This document shows positions 1 through 6,384 of a stretch of 9,064 bases of DNA, in pieces. Numbering within the stretch: position 1 is the stretch's first letter; every line of letters begins with the position of its first letter. A program made the translations under genes and the position numbers. The stretch is from NCBI GenBank assembly GCA_002690755.1, contig NZFT01000108.1:7259-16322 (forward strand). Reading direction: 5' to 3'. The notes under the pieces are model-generated. The model ran no database searches. It was not told where the DNA came from and worked only from the letters and a program-made list of their open reading frames with translations. This DNA is from Phycisphaerae bacterium. Its GTDB lineage: Bacteria; Planctomycetota; Phycisphaerae; Phycisphaerales; SM1A02.

Positions 1-171
1 ACCCGACTGCCGATGTCTCTCTCCGGGCCCCGATTCTCCGCAGAAGCCCCAGTTTTCGCAACCCTTGTCCAATGAGATTCTCTGAACTCCCTCGTGCAGG
101 CCATTTCGAGGGTTCGCTCATGATTGCCCACAAGCGATTCAGAACCCGATCGCCGTCGTCGTTCGACGCGC
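1..171. other. Left-edge stretch with no supported gene
   Basis: Nothing here can be assigned. On the minus strand an ATG at 121 opens a frame that stays open for 40 codons to the window edge (MSEPSKWPARG...). Only about half of its codons end in G or C, unlike the strongly GC-ending codons of the genes in this window, and no convincing ribosome binding site precedes it. It could be the N-terminus of the next leftward gene after pnp, or ordinary spacer. The stretch looks less GC-rich than the neighbouring genes, which fits intergenic DNA. Confidence 0.3.
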
Positions 172-207
172 AAGAAAAGGCCCCGCACCAATTTGTGGTC
201 CGGGGCC
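172..207 (-). terminator. Intrinsic terminator after pnp
   Basis: Read on the minus strand, the 7-bp arm GGCCCCG pairs with CGGGGCC. After one G-G mismatch the stem continues with ACCA pairing to TGGT around a 5-base loop, and the stem is followed at once by TTTTCTT. It begins 26 bases after the pnp stop codon. Stem plus U-tract is the classic Rho-independent form, and it marks the end of the rpsO-pnp unit. Confidence 0.85.
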
Positions 208-233
208 CGGGTTTCAGTCGGAGTCAGCTGAGA

Positions 234-2441
234 TCAGGCGGGAGCTTCCGCTCGGCCGCCGCCTCGACGACCACCCCCGCTGCGGTTGTCCCCTTCGTCG
301 CCGTCAGCGGGCGGATCCATCAGGGCACGCCTGGACAGCTTGATACGGCCCGTATCGTCGACGTTGATGACCTTCACCTTCACGGAGTCGCCGATCGAGA
401 CGATGTCGCCGACGGACTTCACGAAGCCGTGTGCGAGTTCCGAGATGTGGCACATGCCATCGGTTCCGGGGGCGAGTTCGATGAAGGCACCGAAGTCCTT
501 CACCGACACGACCTTGCCGTCGTAGACCGTTCCGACGCGGATCTCCGCACCGAGTGCTTCCACTTCAGCCTTGCACTGGAGGCCCATTTCGCCATCGGTC
601 GAGCCGATGAGGACGGTGCCGTCCTCCTCCACGTCGATCGAGCAGCCGGTCCGCTCCTGGATGCCGCGGATGGTCTTGCCACCGGGGCCGATGAGCTTCC
701 CGATCTTGTCGGGATCGATCTTGACCGTGATGATCCGGGGGGCGTACATGGAGATGTCCTCGCGGGGCGCCGCGAGCACCGACTCCATCTGCTCGATGAT
801 CTGGAGTCGGCCTTCCTTCGCCTGCTCGAAGATTTCGCCGATCTCATCGACGTCGAGGCCGAGGGCCTTGAGATCGAGCTGGATGCCGGTGATGCCTTCG
901 CGGGTGCCGGACACCTTGAAGTCCATCTCGCCGAAGAAGTCCTCTTCGCCGAGGATGTCGGTGACGTGGCTCACCTTGCCGTCGGCGGAGGTGAATCGGC
1001 CGACGGAGATGCCCGCACAGGTGTTCCGGATCGGAACGCCCGCGTCCATCAGGGCGAGGCAGCCGCCGCACACCGACGCCATGCTCGAGGAGCCGTTGGA
1101 TTCGGTGATGTCGCTGACCAGACGGATGGTGTACGGGAAGTCTTCGGTGCTGGGGATGATCCCGAGCAGCGATCGTTCCGCGAGGGCGCCGTGGCCGACT
1201 TCGCGACGACCGGGTCCCATGATGCGGCCGGCTTCGCCGACGCAGAACGGGGGGAAGTTGTAGTGGAGGTAGAACTTCTTCGCGTACTCGGGGAGGAGTC
1301 CGTCGACGATCTGCTCGGCCTTGTTGGTGCCGAGGGCGCAGGTCACGAGGGACTGGGTCTCACCGCGCTGGAAGAAGGCCGAACCGTGGGTCCGGCTGAA
1401 GATCCCGGGCTCCATCTCGATCGGGCGGATCTCCTTGAGACCTCGGCCGTCGGCTCGGATGCCGTGCTCGGCGACGAGCATGTGGGTGATCTTCTTCTCG
1501 AGGTTCCGGAACGCGTCCTTCGCCTGTGAACGGTTGTCCTCGGCGGCCTTGTACTCGGCGTAGGGGGCGTCCTGGGGAAGCGGGAAGCACTCGTGGAGCA
1601 CTTCTTCACGCAGTTCGCCGACTGCGGCGTTCCGATCCTTCTTGCTCGCGATCTTCCGTGCTTCGACCAGTCGGTCGTAGACCTGGTCCTTCACGGCCTT
1701 CATCACTTCCTCGGAGGGAACGTGGAGCTTGCCGGGGTTCGCTTCGGGAGCACCGCACTTCTCGCGGAGTTCGAGCACGAGTTCGATGATGGGCTTGATG
1801 CCCTCTTCGTGGCCGAAGCGGATCGCTTCGAGCACCACGTCGTCCTCGACTTCGGCGGCACCGACTTCGATCATGTTGATGCCGTTGGGATGGCCGGAGA
1901 GGACGAGGTCCAGATCCGAGTACTCCATCTGCGCGACGGTCGGGTTGAGCACGAAGACTTCACCGTCGTCGGTCAGGATCCGACCGACTCGAACGGTCGC
2001 GACCGGGCCCATGAAGGGGGCGTCCGTGAGGCAGACCGCGGCGGAGCCGGCGGTGCAGGCGAGCACATCGGTGTCGTTCTGCCCGTCGTGGCTCATGACC
2101 CACGCCTGGATCTGGATCTCGTCGATGAATCCGTCCGGGAAAAGGGGGCGGATGGGACGGTCCATCATCCGCATGGTGAGGACTTCCTTCTCGTTCGGAG
2201 CGCCTTCACGCTTTCGGAAGCCGCCGGGGAACTTGCCCGCGGCGGTCAACTTCTCGCGGTAGTCGCACTGAAGGGGGAAGAAGTCGATGCCCGGTCGGGG
2301 GTTCGCCCGGACGCAGGTGGCCATGACGGTGGAATCGGCGTAGCTCGCCATGACGGCGCCGGACGCGAGCCTGGCGACGCGACCGGTCTCGAGCCGCAGG
2401 ATGCGACCGCCGATCTCTCGTTCAACGAAAGTGACTGGCAT
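234..2441 (-). CDS. pnp: Polyribonucleotide nucleotidyltransferase (PNPase)
   Basis: PNPase is a 3'-to-5' phosphorolytic exoribonuclease that releases nucleoside diphosphates from RNA, usually as a ring-shaped trimer and often within a degradosome. The 735-residue product is slightly longer than E. coli PNPase (711). The full domain order is present: first RNase PH-like domain (about 10-145, with GGFRKREG at 73-80 and RPIRPLF at 95-101), helical linker, second RNase PH-like domain (about 328-560), KH domain with GKLIGPGGKTI at 581-591, and S1 domain (about 636-705). Catalytic features of the second core are visible: SSSMAS at 451-456 and D501/D507 in the DFFGEMDF segment, matching the metal-binding Asp pair of E. 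coli. The tail after 718 is rich in Arg and Gly. I chose the ATG at 2441 because GAGAGG lies 5 bases upstream and the protein then begins as family members do; the frame extends 23 codons further without homology. The gene lies downstream of rpsO, the conserved bacterial order. Confidence 0.98.
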   Translation of the reverse strand: MPVTFVEREIGGRILRLETGRVARLASGAVMASYADSTVMATCVRANPRPGIDFFPLQCDYREKLTAAGKFPGGFRKREGAPNEKEVLTMRMMDRPIRPLFPDGFIDEIQIQAWVMSHDGQNDTDVLACTAGSAAVCLTDAPFMGPVATVRVGRILTDDGEVFVLNPTVAQMEYSDLDLVLSGHPNGINMIEVGAAEVEDDVVLEAIRFGHEEGIKPIIELVLELREKCGAPEANPGKLHVPSEEVMKAVKDQVYDRLVEARKIASKKDRNAAVGELREEVLHECFPLPQDAPYAEYKAAEDNRSQAKDAFRNLEKKITHMLVAEHGIRADGRGLKEIRPIEMEPGIFSRTHGSAFFQRGETQSLVTCALGTNKAEQIVDGLLPEYAKKFYLHYNFPPFCVGEAGRIMGPGRREVGHGALAERSLLGIIPSTEDFPYTIRLVSDITESNGSSSMASVCGGCLALMDAGVPIRNTCAGISVGRFTSADGKVSHVTDILGEEDFFGEMDFKVSGTREGITGIQLDLKALGLDVDEIGEIFEQAKEGRLQIIEQMESVLAAPREDISMYAPRIITVKIDPDKIGKLIGPGGKTIRGIQERTGCSIDVEEDGTVLIGSTDGEMGLQCKAEVEALGAEIRVGTVYDGKVVSVKDFGAFIELAPGTDGMCHISELAHGFVKSVGDIVSIGDSVKVKVINVDDTGRIKLSRRALMDPPADGDEGDNRSGGGRRGGGRAEAPA

Positions 2442-2632
2442 GATTGCCTCTCTTTTGCATTGCTGATGACGGACATCGAGTCCGTGATCGCGGGGGTGGC
2501 GTGGTTCCATCCTTCGGTACCACGCACGGGATCGCGGTACCGCGTCCTGGGGCAGAGGACGGAGCGCAGGCGTGTCGACTCACTGCGTTCCGTCGACTGC
2601 CGCCGGAGGCGGTCGCCGCGGCATATTCGGTC
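2442..2632 (-). promoter_or_regulatory. rpsO-pnp spacer with inverted repeats (pnp leader)
   Basis: This 191-base spacer holds four inverted repeats and no gene. CCGCC/GGCGG (2600-2612, 3-base loop) lies just after the rpsO stop. A GTCGAC pair (2574-2579 and 2592-2597) and a CGGTACC/GGTACCG pair (2515-2521 and 2536-2542) follow on the minus strand. A hairpin at 2465-2489 lies closest to pnp. None is followed by a T-run, so they do not look like simple terminators. In E. coli the rpsO-pnp spacer carries a terminator, a pnp promoter and an RNase III-cleaved stem used for PNPase autoregulation. A comparable role here is an inference. I see no clear pnp promoter of its own, so pnp may depend on readthrough from rpsO. 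Confidence 0.5.
2465..2489 (-). promoter_or_regulatory. Stem-loop in the pnp 5' leader
   Basis: GAT, one mismatch, then ACGGAC pairs with GTCCGT, one mismatch, ATC, around a 5-base loop. This gives 9 base pairs with one internal C-C mismatch in the RNA. It ends 23 bases before the pnp start codon, upstream of the GAGAGG ribosome binding site. Its position suits post-transcriptional control of pnp, for example processing by a double-strand-specific RNase, but only the pairing is seen directly. Confidence 0.45.
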
Positions 2633-2902
2633 CTACTTGCGGAGGCCGAGCTTCTTGATGGTCGCGAGGTAGTTGTCGCGGTTGGTTCGCTGGAGGTAGC
2701 GAAGCAGGCTGTTGCGACGGCTCACCATCGCCAGAAGTCCACGTCGCGACGAGTGGTCGTGCTTGTGGTCGGCGAAGTGATCCTGGAGGGTCTTGATGCG
2801 GTCGGTGAGGACCGCGATCTGGACCTCGGGCGATCCCGTGTCGGAATCGTGTCGGCCGTGATCCTTGCGGACGTCGGCCTTGCGTGCGAGTGAAATGCTC
2901 AT
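2633..2902 (-). CDS. rpsO: 30S ribosomal protein S15
   Basis: S15 is a primary-binding protein of the small subunit: it contacts the central domain of 16S rRNA and forms a bridge to the large subunit. The 89-residue product has the universal bacterial length and family landmarks: DTGSPEVQIAVLTDRI at 21-36, the DHHS-type segment read here as DHKHDHSSRRGL at 45-56, and LLRYLQRTNRDNY at 66-78. The ATG at 2902 matches the normal N-terminus (MSI). The ribosome binding site is weak: only a GAAGAAG run lies 3-9 bases upstream. It is the first gene of the leftward unit that continues into pnp, and a promoter match lies 88-115 bases upstream. In many bacteria S15 represses its own translation by binding its leader; the roughly 80-base leader here leaves room for that, but I cannot identify the structure. 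Confidence 0.97.
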   Translation of the reverse strand: MSISLARKADVRKDHGRHDSDTGSPEVQIAVLTDRIKTLQDHFADHKHDHSSRRGLLAMVSRRNSLLRYLQRTNRDNYLATIKKLGLRK

Positions 2903-2989
2903 GAGCTTCTTCGATCCTGTCGTTGCGTTGGGTGGCCGTCTCGGCCGCCGTCAGTGTGATGAGTTCTCTGCTGATTTCTCGAATCGAGG

Positions 2990-3017
2990 ATTGTAGCGAT
3001 CCGCGAGGGGCGGGCAA
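2990..3017 (-). promoter_or_regulatory. Predicted sigma70-type promoter for rpsO-pnp
   Basis: On the minus strand TTGCCC (3017-3012) and TACAAT (2995-2990) are separated by 16 bases. They match the TTGACA/TATAAT consensus at 4 and 5 of 6 positions. Transcription would start near 2983, giving an rpsO leader of about 80 bases. The -35 element sits inside a GGGG...CCCC inverted repeat (3007-3010 and 3018-3021). No stronger match was seen between rpsO and the divergent carboxylase gene. Confidence 0.6.
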
Positions 3018-3046
3018 CCCCGGATCTTCCCGGACCCTTCTGGACC

Positions 3047-3075
3047 TTCGTTCCGGGCCCCCGAGGCGGTATCCT
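3047..3075 (+). promoter_or_regulatory. Weak promoter candidate for the acyl-CoA carboxylase gene
   Basis: TTCGTT (3047-3052) and TATCCT (3070-3075) are 17 bases apart, about 100 bases before the gene start. The -10 match is fair and the -35 match poor. It is listed because spacing and location fit and because the inverted repeat at 3083-3111 would lie just downstream, where a repressor would block it. Confidence 0.25.
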
Positions 3076-3082
3076 CTGGCAT

Positions 3083-3111
3083 GACCTGATCGTAAATCTC
3101 TTTTTCAGGTC
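3083..3111. repeat. Inverted repeat upstream of the carboxylase gene (possible operator)
   Basis: GACCTGA (3083-3089) and TCAGGTC (3105-3111) form a perfect 7-bp inverted repeat separated by 15 AT-rich bases. It lies 61 bases before the carboxylase start codon and just downstream of the weak promoter candidate. Half-sites 22 bp centre to centre suit a dimeric repressor or activator bound on one face of the helix. As RNA it could also fold into a stem-loop. No regulator gene is in the window. Confidence 0.4.
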
Positions 3112-3172
3112 TGAAACACCTCGGCCGCGGTCCAGTCCGCGGCGAAGGCCTTCGGAGGCACTCGAGAGCACC

Positions 3173-4804
3173 ATGGCGTCCGACACTCTCCAACAGGCGA
3201 TCGAGTCGATGCGGGCGGAGGCCGACCGGATCCGGCTCGGCGGCGGCCCCAAGGGCATCGATCGGCAACATCGGCACGGACGGCTCACGGCGCGGGAGCG
3301 GATCGATCTGCTCGTCGACGCCGATGCCCCTCGCTTCGAGTGCGGGCTCTTCGCCGCGGCCGGCATGTACGAGGAGTACGGGGGCGCACCCTCCGCCGGG
3401 GTGGTCACCGAGATCGGCCAGATCGGTGGTCGGCCGACCATGATCGTCGCGAACGACGCCACCGTGAAGGCCGGCGCGTTCTTCCCGATGACCTGCAAGA
3501 AGATCATCCGGGCCCAGGTCATCGCCCAGGCCGCCCGACTTCCGCTGGTCTACCTCGTGGACAGCGCGGGGGTCTTTCTTCCACTGCAGGAGGACGTCTT
3601 CCCGGACACCGACGACTTCGGACGGATCTTCCGGAACAACGCGGTGATCAGCGCGAGCGGAATCCCGCAGATCGCCGCGATCATGGGCAACTGCGTCGCG
3701 GGTGGGGGATATCTCCCGGTGCTCTGCGACACCCTCCTGATGACCGAGGGCAGCGGGCTGTATCTCGCCGGTCCCGCACTGGTCAAGGCCGCGATCGGTC
3801 AGGAGGTCGACAGCGAGGAACTCGGCGGCGCCGCGATGCACGCGGAGATCTCCGGCACCATCGATTTCCTGGAGAAGGACGATGAAACCTGCATCGAACG
3901 CATGCAGCGGCTGATGCTCGCCTGCATGTCGGCGCGGACGCGGCCGGAGTCCCCGTTCCCGCCGGCGAAGCCGGACCGCACCGAAGCCGAGATTCTCAAC
4001 GTCTTCGATCCGGATCCCGGCCGGCAGTACGACATGCGCGACCTGCTCGGCTGCGTCGTCGACGGGGACTCCTTCGATGAATACCGATCGGATTTCGGTC
4101 GGTCCCTGGTCTGCGGATACGCCCGGATCGAAGGCAGGCCGTGCGGCATCGTCGCGAACCAGCGGATGATGACCAAACGGAAGATGCCGGGCGGAAAGGC
4201 CGGGCCGTCGGAGGCGGTGAACATGCCCGCGGTCATCTACGACGACGCGGCCGACAAGACCGCCCGCTTCATCATGGACTGCAACCAGAAGCGGATCCCG
4301 CTCATCTTCGTCCACGACACCACCGGATTCATGGTCGGTCGGGACAGCGAGCAGGGAGGGATCATCCGCGCGGGCGCGAAGCTGGTGAACGCGATGAGCA
4401 ACTGCGTGGTCCCCAAGATCTCGCTGCTGATCAATGCCAGCTACGGGGCCGGGAACTACGCGATGTGCGGTCGTGCGTTCGATCCGTTCCTCACGCTGGC
4501 GTGGCCCAACGCGCGGTGTGCCGTGATGGGGGCCGCCCAGGCGGCGAACGTCCTGCTCCAGATCGATCTCGCCGCCCGAAAGCGACGCGGGGAGGAGGTC
4601 GACGAGGAGACCCACGCCCGGCTTCTGGCCGCGATCACCGCGAGTTATTCCGAACAGCAGGACGTGCTCTACGGCGCGGCCCGCGGCTGGGTCGACCGGA
4701 TGATCGAACCGTTGAAGACGCGCCGGGAGCTCGGGGAGGCGTTGATGCTCGCCGGTGGTTGCGACACCTCCGGCCCGTTCGCGACCGGTGTGCTCCAGAC
4801 CTGA
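3173..4804 (+). CDS. Acyl-CoA carboxylase, carboxyltransferase (beta) subunit, MCC/PCC-like
   Basis: This is the subunit that moves CO2 from carboxybiotin to an acyl-CoA. The 543 residues cover both crotonase-fold halves. The N-terminal half has VANDATVKAG at 92-101, YLVDSAGVFLPLQ at 127-139, FPDTDDFGRIF at 143-153 and GGGY at 177-180. The C-terminal half has TGFMVGRDSEQGG at 384-396, GAKLVNAMSN at 401-410, SYGAGNYAMCGRAFDP at 423-438 and WPNA at 444-447. These resemble methylcrotonoyl-CoA carboxylase beta most. A segment at 328-352 rich in basic and Gly residues appears longer than in typical MCC beta chains and points to a related, less characterised subfamily, so the substrate is uncertain (methylcrotonyl, propionyl, geranyl or other). 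A sodium-pump decarboxylase alpha subunit is a less likely alternative. The ATG at 3173 follows GAGAG at 4 bases; GGAGG lies further up. No biotin carboxylase or biotin-carrier gene is in the window, and the gene appears monocistronic. Confidence 0.9.
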   Translation: MASDTLQQAIESMRAEADRIRLGGGPKGIDRQHRHGRLTARERIDLLVDADAPRFECGLFAAAGMYEEYGGAPSAGVVTEIGQIGGRPTMIVANDATVKAGAFFPMTCKKIIRAQVIAQAARLPLVYLVDSAGVFLPLQEDVFPDTDDFGRIFRNNAVISASGIPQIAAIMGNCVAGGGYLPVLCDTLLMTEGSGLYLAGPALVKAAIGQEVDSEELGGAAMHAEISGTIDFLEKDDETCIERMQRLMLACMSARTRPESPFPPAKPDRTEAEILNVFDPDPGRQYDMRDLLGCVVDGDSFDEYRSDFGRSLVCGYARIEGRPCGIVANQRMMTKRKMPGGKAGPSEAVNMPAVIYDDAADKTARFIMDCNQKRIPLIFVHDTTGFMVGRDSEQGGIIRAGAKLVNAMSNCVVPKISLLINASYGAGNYAMCGRAFDPFLTLAWPNARCAVMGAAQAANVLLQIDLAARKRRGEEVDEETHARLLAAITASYSEQQDVLYGAARGWVDRMIEPLKTRRELGEALMLAGGCDTSGPFATGVLQT

Positions 4805-4811
4805 TTCGATT

Positions 4812-4826
4812 CGAACGCCTCGTTCG
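4812..4826. terminator. Short hairpin between convergent genes
   Basis: CGAACG and CGTTCG form a perfect 6-bp stem with a 3-base loop in the 23-base gap between the carboxylase stop and the stop of the leftward secreted-protein gene. Its position between two 3' ends suggests a bidirectional terminator. There is no real T-run on either strand, so termination efficiency is doubtful. Confidence 0.35.
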
Positions 4827-4827
4827 T

Positions 4828-5607
4828 TCAGTCCGCCCGCCGCCGTCCTCGGAAGAATCCGCCGATGCCCAGCAGGGCGATCGCGCCCGGGGCCGGGACC
4901 GAGGCGTATTCCACGATCAACTCGGGGCGGAGTGCCGGGTCGCCGATGAACATGGAGTCGAACCGGAACGTCGTTCCGTTGCCCGTCTCGTCTCCGAGCA
5001 GGAGCCATCCGAACCGGGAAGCGTCGCCGTCGACCATCGCCTGGAGATCGTCGACGAGTCCGGCACCGCTCCAGGACTTCCACCCGTTGCCTTCAAGCAG
5101 ACTCGACGCGGATGCGTCGGATGCGAAGTCGCCACCCGGACTGGTCCAGGCCACGGTGTCGTAGAACGCGCTCTCCCAGGTGGCCGACCCGGGGGTCGCG
5201 GGACCGCCGCCGCCCTCGCCGCCGCCGGCATCGGTGGTGCCCACGCCCCAGTCCGCGAGCAGGCGATGCAGGCCGACGTTCGCCGGTGCCGCGTTCGTCT
5301 GGGAGACGTGAAGTCGAAGCGTCACGGATTCGATCGCGACCGGGCCGGTGAGGAGCGGCGCGAGATCGAAGTCGATCAGGCCGCGACGGCGGAATCCCTG
5401 GTTGGTCACCCCGGCAAACAGATGTTGACCGAGTCCGTTCGCGCGCGGATCACCATTGGTCTCGTAAAGGGTGCCGTGTCGGTCCGACTGCAGCGTCACC
5501 AGATCGGCGGAGGCAGTGCCGGCGAGGCCGCCGAGCGAAGCGATCGCAAGGGTGGGAATCGCGATCATCGCGAACGTGACGCGGTCGAATGGCGTGGTGG
5601 AATTCAC
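4828..5607 (-). CDS. Secreted DNRLRE-type protein with PEP-CTERM-like anchor
   Basis: The 259-residue product looks exported and surface-associated. A signal peptide spans 1-34, with R9 before the hydrophobic stretch 10-30 and a likely cut after ASA. The mature part resembles DNRLRE-domain beta-sandwich proteins (related to CBM96): a polar start with repeated-strand character, RRRGLIDFDL at 73-82, then VTLRLHV at 95-101, a later WTSPGG segment and a closing LIVEY strand before the tail. Between strands lies a Gly-rich loop (128-135). The last 23 residues (237-259) form a PEP-CTERM-like signal: VPAPGA, a short hydrophobic helix and RGRRR. In this system an exosortase is thought to process the tail; none is in the window. 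I chose GTG at 5607 because GGAG lies 8 bases upstream; the frame extends 15 codons further to an ATG that has no such site. Ligand and partners are unknown. Confidence 0.8.
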   Translation of the reverse strand: MNSTTPFDRVTFAMIAIPTLAIASLGGLAGTASADLVTLQSDRHGTLYETNGDPRANGLGQHLFAGVTNQGFRRRGLIDFDLAPLLTGPVAIESVTLRLHVSQTNAAPANVGLHRLLADWGVGTTDAGGGEGGGGPATPGSATWESAFYDTVAWTSPGGDFASDASASSLLEGNGWKSWSGAGLVDDLQAMVDGDASRFGWLLLGDETGNGTTFRFDSMFIGDPALRPELIVEYASVPAPGAIALLGIGGFFRGRRRAD

Positions 5608-5644
5608 TTCTGGGACTCCTGGGAAAATTGGTACGAGCAAGCAT

Positions 5645-5660
5645 GCCCCCAATCAGGGGC
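5645..5660 (-). promoter_or_regulatory. GC hairpin in the leader of the PEP-CTERM gene
   Basis: GCCCC and GGGGC pair around a 6-base loop, 37 bases before the GTG start of the leftward gene, in the 158-base divergent spacer shared with rdgB (5608-5765). The rest of that spacer shows no promoter match I would defend on either strand. Confidence 0.3.
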
Positions 5661-5765
5661 GTCGCCAGTCCTGGATCGATAAAAGCATCCGAAACCCCGG
5701 GTGAGGCCCCTGGATGATCCATACCATGAGATCTTCTGGACCCTGAACCCTTCGGAGCGGATGTC

Positions 5766-6383
5766 GTGGATGAAATCCTGCTGGCCAGCGGTAATCCGCA
5801 CAAGTTGGAGGAGGTCCGCGCGGTGCTCGTGCCGCTCGGGCTCCGGGTCACCGGTCTCGACGACCTCGCGACGGTTCCCGAGGAGCCGGAAGAGGACGGC
5901 GTGACCTTCGAGGCGAACGCGCGGATCAAGGCGATCGCCTACGCCCGTGCCACCGGGCGTTTCTCCCTTGCCGACGATTCCGGCCTCGAAGTCGATGCGT
6001 TGGACGGCGCTCCGGGGGTCCGGAGCGCCCGCTGGTCGGGTGTCGAAGGCGAACGTGAGGTTCGCGACGCGGCGAACAACCGAAAGCTCGTGGAGTCGCT
6101 TCGGGCGGTTCCCGAGGCGGATCGCGCCGCCCGCTTCGTCTGCGCGATGTGTCTCGCCGCGCCGGACGGGACGGTGCTCGCCGAAACCCGTGGGACCTTC
6201 GACGGCATCGTGACCCTCGAACCACGGGGTGGTGACGGATTCGGCTACGACCCGTATCTGCTGCTCCCGGACGAAGGTCGCACCAGCGCGGAACTCTCGC
6301 CGGCCGAGAAGAACGCCCGAAGTCATCGCGGGGTCGCCACTCGTGCGATGGCGCCGCTCATCGAGGCCCTGGAACGATCCTGA
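5766..6383 (+). CDS. rdgB: dITP/XTP pyrophosphatase (non-canonical purine NTP hydrolase)
   Basis: RdgB/HAM1 proteins hydrolyse dITP, ITP and XTP to the monophosphates plus pyrophosphate, which keeps deaminated purines out of DNA and RNA. The 205-residue product has the usual family length (E. coli RdgB 197). Diagnostic motifs are all present: SGNPHK at 8-13 (nucleotide binding), FEANARIKA at 48-56, ADDSGLEVDALDGAPG at 69-84 holding the catalytic Asp, SARW at 87-90, GGDGFGYDP at 155-163 and SHRG at 186-189. The start is GTG at 5766, chosen because GGAG lies 8 bases upstream and the next residues (DEILLASGN) align with the normal N-terminus; ATG codons nearby are out of frame. One base separates its stop from the next gene, so the two are probably co-transcribed and translationally linked. 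Confidence 0.96.
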   Translation: MDEILLASGNPHKLEEVRAVLVPLGLRVTGLDDLATVPEEPEEDGVTFEANARIKAIAYARATGRFSLADDSGLEVDALDGAPGVRSARWSGVEGEREVRDAANNRKLVESLRAVPEADRAARFVCAMCLAAPDGTVLAETRGTFDGIVTLEPRGGDGFGYDPYLLLPDEGRTSAELSPAEKNARSHRGVATRAMAPLIEALERS

Positions 6384-6384
6384 C

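Noticed and set aside
72..1529. Long plus-strand open frame (485 codons) opposite pnp
   Set aside because: It is antisense to a certain pnp gene; long mirror frames are expected in GC-rich coding DNA. Its product is a low-complexity Asp/Gly/Val/Leu/Arg mixture with no family motif.
2442..2510. A longer PNPase starting at 2510
   Set aside because: The 23 extra residues lack PNPase similarity, lie in the hairpin-rich leader and have no ribosome binding site; the ATG at 2441 has a strong one.
1593..2672. Plus-strand open frame (359 codons) opposite the pnp start and the rpsO end
   Set aside because: It runs antisense across two real genes and their spacer, with composition typical of a shadow frame.
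2951..5083. Minus-strand open frame (710 codons) opposite the carboxylase gene
   Set aside because: It spans the intergenic promoter region, all of the carboxylase gene and part of the secreted-protein gene. The plus-strand carboxylase is unmistakable and this frame shows only Arg/Asp/Gly/His-rich sequence.
4141..5682. Plus-strand open frame (513 codons) from inside the carboxylase across the secreted-protein gene
   Set aside because: It is out of frame with the first gene and antisense to the second; no domain is recognisable.
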